From: Calditrichota bacterium
GTDB lineage: Bacteria; Calditrichota; Calditrichia; RBG-13-44-9
Direction of reading: 5' to 3'
Length of the DNA stretch: 8,481 bases
NCBI GenBank assembly: GCA_016934605.1
Contig: JAFGSO010000487.1
Location: 1 to 8,481, forward strand
Shown here: piece after piece, positions 5,616 through 8,481 of the stretch
How positions within the stretch are numbered: the first letter of the stretch is position 1
Layout of the letters: every line of letters begins with the position of its first letter
Made by a program: the position numbers and the translations under genes
The notes under the pieces: generated by a model
What the model was told of the DNA's origin: nothing
Database searches by the model: none
Seen by the model: the letters and a program-made list of their open reading frames with translations, nothing else

Positions 5616-6471
5616 CCTCGACCTTTTCCCGGCTCATATTTTTCATTTCGAGCTGTGACTGATATTTCTCTATAATTTTTTCATATTCTGACGTAAACTC
5701 CGGTTTTGGCTCATTGTGCAATACGCCAATCAAAAATTTTTCTTTCAATTCTTCTTCTGAATATCTGGATTTTGATGCAACCGGTACCGCCGTTTCCTTG
5801 TAATATTTGAGCATCGCTGCAGCATCTCCCCGCTTGTTCCACTTTCCCTCATAGGTTGGACATTGTGAAAAAATTTCAACCAGAGAAAATCCCTTATTCT
5901 CAAGCGCCTGCTGTATGAGGCGATCCAGAGCAGGGACATGGTATGCCGTACTTCGTGCCACAAAACTGGCACCAGCCGCTATAGCCAGCTTGCATATATC
6001 AAATGGATGTTCAGGATTTCCAATCTTGGCAGTTGACCCGCGTCCTCCATACGGAGTTGTTGGAGAAATCTGACCTCCCGTCATTCCATAGATATTGTTA
6101 TTCATTAAAATAACCGTCAGGTCAATATTTCTCCGGGCTGCATGGATGAAATGATTGCCTCCGATAGCTGTAGCATCCCCGTCTCCGGTTATCACAATCA
6201 CCGGAAGTTCGGGTTTGGCCAGCTTCAGGCCGGTAGCGAAAGCGATGGGGCGACCGTGCAATGTATGAAGAGTGTTAAAATCCACGTAAGCCGTCATACG
6301 GCTGGAACAACCAATCCCGCTGACCATGACAACATTATCTTTATTCAATTCCAGTTTGTCTATCGACCTGATCAGGGAACCCATCACCACTCCATGTCCA
6401 CAGCCGGGACACCAGACGTGGGGAAATTGTTTTTTGGCTCTTAAATAATTTAAAACTAAGGGTTGAGTCAT
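5563..6471 (-). CDS. korB: 2-oxoglutarate:ferredoxin oxidoreductase, beta subunit (TPP and 4Fe-4S binding)
   Basis: The thiamine-diphosphate-binding catalytic subunit. With KorA it decarboxylates 2-oxoglutarate to succinyl-CoA with ferredoxin as electron acceptor, or runs the reverse carboxylation. It has 302 residues. Motifs are WCPGCGHGVV at 20-29, GIGCSSR at 52-58, LHGRPIAFATGLKLA at 71-85, the TPP signature GDGDATAIGGNH at 96-107 and NNNIYGMTGGQ at 124-134, and SQCPTYEGKWNK at 202-213. Cys21, Cys24, Cys55 and Cys204 are placed as expected for the proximal 4Fe-4S cluster of this family. The C-terminal residues from about 275 are charged, low-complexity and overlap korC. The ATG directly follows the korA stop (TAAATG). 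2-oxoglutarate is favoured because sucD lies in the same cluster; a branched-chain 2-oxoacid substrate cannot be excluded from sequence alone. Confidence 0.95.
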   Translation of the reverse strand: MTQPLVLNYLRAKKQFPHVWCPGCGHGVVMGSLIRSIDKLELNKDNVVMVSGIGCSSRMTAYVDFNTLHTLHGRPIAFATGLKLAKPELPVIVITGDGDATAIGGNHFIHAARRNIDLTVILMNNNIYGMTGGQISPTTPYGGRGSTAKIGNPEHPFDICKLAIAAGASFVARSTAYHVPALDRLIQQALENKGFSLVEIFSQCPTYEGKWNKRGDAAAMLKYYKETAVPVASKSRYSEEELKEKFLIGVLHNEPKPEFTSEYEKIIEKYQSQLEMKNMSREKVEDESETKKQNDKTTATED

Positions 6472-7605
6472 TTACCTGGCCTCACGAATTTTACTGATAA
6501 TCTGATTTGGAGTAATCATTTCTCCGTCATACCGATTGATCCCGAATATTTTTTTATGAAAACACTCCACCTTTCTGACCACATCAATAATCTGACCCTG
6601 GTTCATTTCAACCACAAAAACCTGGTCAACTTTTTTAATTATTTGTGCCAGCTCCTTTTCCGGGAAGGGCCAGATAGTGATCGGTCTGAAAAATCCAACT
6701 TTGCGCCGGCGGGATCTGAGATATTCAACGGCTTCTTTTGCAGACCTTGAACCGGAACCATAGGCAATAACCAGAGTATTCGCGTCATCCGTATACAGAG
6801 CCTCATGATCCACAATATCCCCGGCGGATCTGAGAATCTTATCACGGAGTTTGTTCATATTGGCGACGATTTCATTCTCTTTGCTGGTAGGAAAACCCAT
6901 TTCATCGTGAGTTAAACCGGTTATATTGTAACGGTAACCGGTTCCGAAGGGAGCCATCGGTGTTATAAAATCCGGAGTAACTTCATATGGTTTATACCAC
7001 TGTGGAGGTAACATGGGAATTACCCGGTTTTCCAGGAGAAGATCGGAATATTCCGGAAGAAAAATCTTTTCGCGCATGTGCCCGATGGCTTCATCCAGGA
7101 GCAAAATAACCGGGACCCGGTATTTTTCAGAAAGATTAAATGCTTTTATGGTAAGATAGAAAGATTCTTTGACTGATTCCGGAATCAGGGCAATCAGAAA
7201 GTGATCACCATGTGTACCCCAGCGGGCTTGCATGATATCTCCCTGAGATGTTTTGGTCGGCAGTCCTGTACTGGGCCCACCCCGCATCACGTTGATAATA
7301 ACAGCCGGGATTTCAGCCATGCAGGCAAAACCGATTCCTTCCTGCATCAGTGAGAAACCGGGTCCGCTGGTTGCCGTCATGGCTTTCAGACCGGCCACGC
7401 TTGCTCCCAGAACAGCACCAATGCTGCCAATTTCATCTTCCATCTGAATAAATTTGCCCCCTACTGAAGGCAATTTTTCACTCAGCGATTCCGCGATTTC
7501 GGTGGATGGTGTAATGGGATATCCGGCAAAAAAACGGCATCCGGCCGCAATAGCTCCTTCAGCACAAGCTTCATTCCCCTGCATCAAAATAGCTTTTTCG
7601 GGCAT
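6472..7605 (-). CDS. korA: 2-oxoglutarate:ferredoxin oxidoreductase, alpha subunit
   Basis: Alpha subunit carrying the pyrimidine-binding and transketolase C-terminal-like domains of the 2-oxoacid:ferredoxin oxidoreductase. It has 377 residues, the length of stand-alone KorA/VorB proteins, without the fused gamma domain found in some bacteria. Motifs are GNEACAEGAIAAG at 10-22, FFAGYPITPSTEI at 25-37, QMEDEIGSIGAVLGAS at 54-69, TATSGPGFSLMQEG at 77-90 and MRGGPSTGLPTKTSQGD at 107-123. Near the C-terminus are VIAYGSGSRSAKEAVEYL and VEMNQGQI, both typical of the family. The ATG at 7605 has AAGGA about 9-10 nt upstream and AAGG touching it. It lies 29 bp after korD and abuts korB, so one transcript and fixed stoichiometry are likely. 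Substrate assignment rests on the sucD neighbour. Confidence 0.95.
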   Translation of the reverse strand: MPEKAILMQGNEACAEGAIAAGCRFFAGYPITPSTEIAESLSEKLPSVGGKFIQMEDEIGSIGAVLGASVAGLKAMTATSGPGFSLMQEGIGFACMAEIPAVIINVMRGGPSTGLPTKTSQGDIMQARWGTHGDHFLIALIPESVKESFYLTIKAFNLSEKYRVPVILLLDEAIGHMREKIFLPEYSDLLLENRVIPMLPPQWYKPYEVTPDFITPMAPFGTGYRYNITGLTHDEMGFPTSKENEIVANMNKLRDKILRSAGDIVDHEALYTDDANTLVIAYGSGSRSAKEAVEYLRSRRRKVGFFRPITIWPFPEKELAQIIKKVDQVFVVEMNQGQIIDVVRKVECFHKKIFGINRYDGEMITPNQIISKIREAR

Positions 7606-7634
7606 CCTTCTGGTTTCCTTAGTATATGATTTGC

Positions 7635-7922
7635 TTATTTATCCGGCGCCTTGGGCGCTTTTCTCGGTTCCCCCGTAACCAGAATAGCAAAATCCGGGCA
7701 GTGGAGCTCACAGATCCTGCATCCTGTACAGGTTTCAGGATATTTTATATATACTTTACCTTCATCGTCTGAATCTAGGGTGCCCTGAGGGCAGAGATCG
7801 TAGCAAATCCCGCATGCTTTACACCATTTGGGGTAAATAACCAGCATGTCCGAGCGCCGTTTTCTTTCAACCGTTTTCTGGGTCAGCTCCTCTTTCAGAC
7901 GCTGAACCGTTTCTTCTTCCAT
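7635..7922 (-). CDS. korD: 2-oxoglutarate:ferredoxin oxidoreductase, delta subunit (2x[4Fe-4S] ferredoxin)
   Basis: Small electron-transfer subunit that passes electrons between the KorB cluster and soluble ferredoxin. It has 95 residues. A charged N-terminal helix (about 1-24) precedes two CxxCxxCxxxCP motifs: Cys34, 37, 40 and 44 (CKACGICYDLCP), then Cys65, 68, 71 and 75 (CTGCRICELHCP). This is the classic 2[4Fe-4S] ferredoxin pattern. A short Lys/Pro-rich tail (EPRKAPKAPDK) ends it. GGAGG with a 7-nt spacer before the ATG at 7922 is the best ribosome site in the cluster. It follows sucD by 61 bp and precedes korA, the usual D-A-B-C gene order. Confidence 0.95.
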   Translation of the reverse strand: MEEETVQRLKEELTQKTVERKRRSDMLVIYPKWCKACGICYDLCPQGTLDSDDEGKVYIKYPETCTGCRICELHCPDFAILVTGEPRKAPKAPDK

Positions 7923-7983
7923 TTAAAAACCTCCGGACCTGAAATTCAAGAGTTTTTAATTTACTAACTTCCACTTTTTTATT

Positions 7984-8481
7984 CTATGCTTTTTTCAAAA
8001 TACCGGCTACTGTGCTGCCAATTTCTGCGGGGCTTTTACAGACTGTAATACCGGCTTGTTCCAGGGCTTTCATTTTTTCGGAAGCAGTTCCTTTCCCACC
8101 ACTGATAATGGCTCCTGCATGACCCATTCGTCTTCCCGGAGGAGCCGTCTGTCCGGCAATGAAGGCAACAACCGGTTTATTAAAATTATTTTGAATCCAT
8201 TCTGCCGCCTCTTCTTCCGCTGTACCGCCAATTTCTCCGATCAGAACCACAGCTTCTGTTTCATCATCATCCCGGAACAGCTCCAGTGCATCGATGAAAC
8301 GTGTACCGATCACCGGATCTCCCCCAATTCCAATGCAGGTGGATTGACCCAGGCCCAACCGCGATATCTGGTCTACTGCTTCATAAGTAAGTGTTCCGCT
8401 GCGACTGATAACTCCAATTGATCCTTCTTTATGGATGAAACCAGGCATGATGCCCACTTTACACTTACCGGGAGAAATAAC
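7984..8481 (-). CDS. sucD: Succinyl-CoA ligase (ADP/GDP-forming) alpha subunit, C-terminal part
   Basis: Alpha subunit of succinyl-CoA synthetase, which links succinyl-CoA and succinate to ATP or GTP through a phosphohistidine. The last 165 residues of a normal protein of about 290 are present; the frame is open to base 8481 and its start lies outside the window. The visible part begins with VISPGKCKVGIMPGFIHKEG. It contains SRSGTLTYEAV, GQSTCIGIGGDPVIGT, VLIGEIGGTAEEEAA and MGHAGAIISGGKGTASEK, in which His121 of the fragment is the phosphorylated histidine (E. coli His246). The GTG at 8457 is an internal Val codon, not a start. SucC would be expected just outside the window. Placed before korDABC, it points to the succinyl-CoA/2-oxoglutarate segment of an oxidative or reductive TCA cycle. 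Confidence 0.97.
   Translation of the reverse strand, partial: VISPGKCKVGIMPGFIHKEGSIGVISRSGTLTYEAVDQISRLGLGQSTCIGIGGDPVIGTRFIDALELFRDDDETEAVVLIGEIGGTAEEEAAEWIQNNFNKPVVAFIAGQTAPPGRRMGHAGAIISGGKGTASEKMKALEQAGITVCKSPAEIGSTVAGILKKA

Noticed and set aside
5025..7922. Reading the oxidoreductase as a branched-chain 2-oxoacid (vor) or pyruvate (por) enzyme.
   Set aside because: Sequence motifs do not separate these cleanly, but the D-A-B-C order together with sucD immediately upstream favours 2-oxoglutarate. Kept as an alternative in the entries.
8455..8457. GTG as the start codon of the rightmost gene.
   Set aside because: The frame stays open upstream and encodes conserved SucD sequence (VISPGKCK) to the window edge, so this is an internal valine.

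Overview
The window carries ten genes, all read on the minus strand, with the first and last cut by the window edges. In transcription order (right to left) they are: sucD (C-terminal part), four subunit genes of a 2-oxoacid:ferredoxin oxidoreductase in the order korD-korA-korB-korC, ndk, a 3-hydroxybutyryl-CoA dehydrogenase gene, ackA, aroF (DAHP synthase) and aroA (EPSP synthase, N-terminal part). No tRNA, rRNA, mobile element or CRISPR array was seen. No plus-strand reading frame looks real.

The content suggests an anaerobic bacterium of moderate GC content. It appears to use ferredoxin-linked 2-oxoglutarate/succinyl-CoA chemistry, four-carbon hydroxyacyl-CoA chemistry and acetate kinase. 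The DAHP synthase is the short type with an N-terminal ferredoxin-like domain, as in Thermotoga. No lineage can be fixed from these genes; an FCB-type, Thermotoga-like or other uncultured anaerobic lineage would all fit.

Region 4581-8481 (sucD, korDABC, ndk) is tightly packed. korA and korB abut as TAAATG, korB and korC overlap by 53 bp, and korC and ndk are 18 bp apart. SucCD and KOR interconvert succinate, succinyl-CoA and 2-oxoglutarate, and Ndk can balance the nucleotide used or made by the ligase. Region 2304-4529 (hydroxybutyryl-CoA dehydrogenase, ackA) adds fermentative acyl-CoA and acetyl-phosphate steps. Region 1-2002 is an aroF-aroA pair, starting the shikimate pathway and feeding its sixth step.

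The most interesting stretch is the 301-bp gap between ackA and aroF (2003-2303). It holds a strong intrinsic terminator whose U-tract ends only about 25 nt before the aroF start codon. Upstream lies a candidate three-helix leader whose closing helix uses the same CUCUCAA/UUGAGAG strands as the terminator. This layout suggests transcription attenuation of the aromatic genes by a leader RNA of a type I do not recognise. It is a hand-drawn structural hypothesis, not a proven riboswitch.
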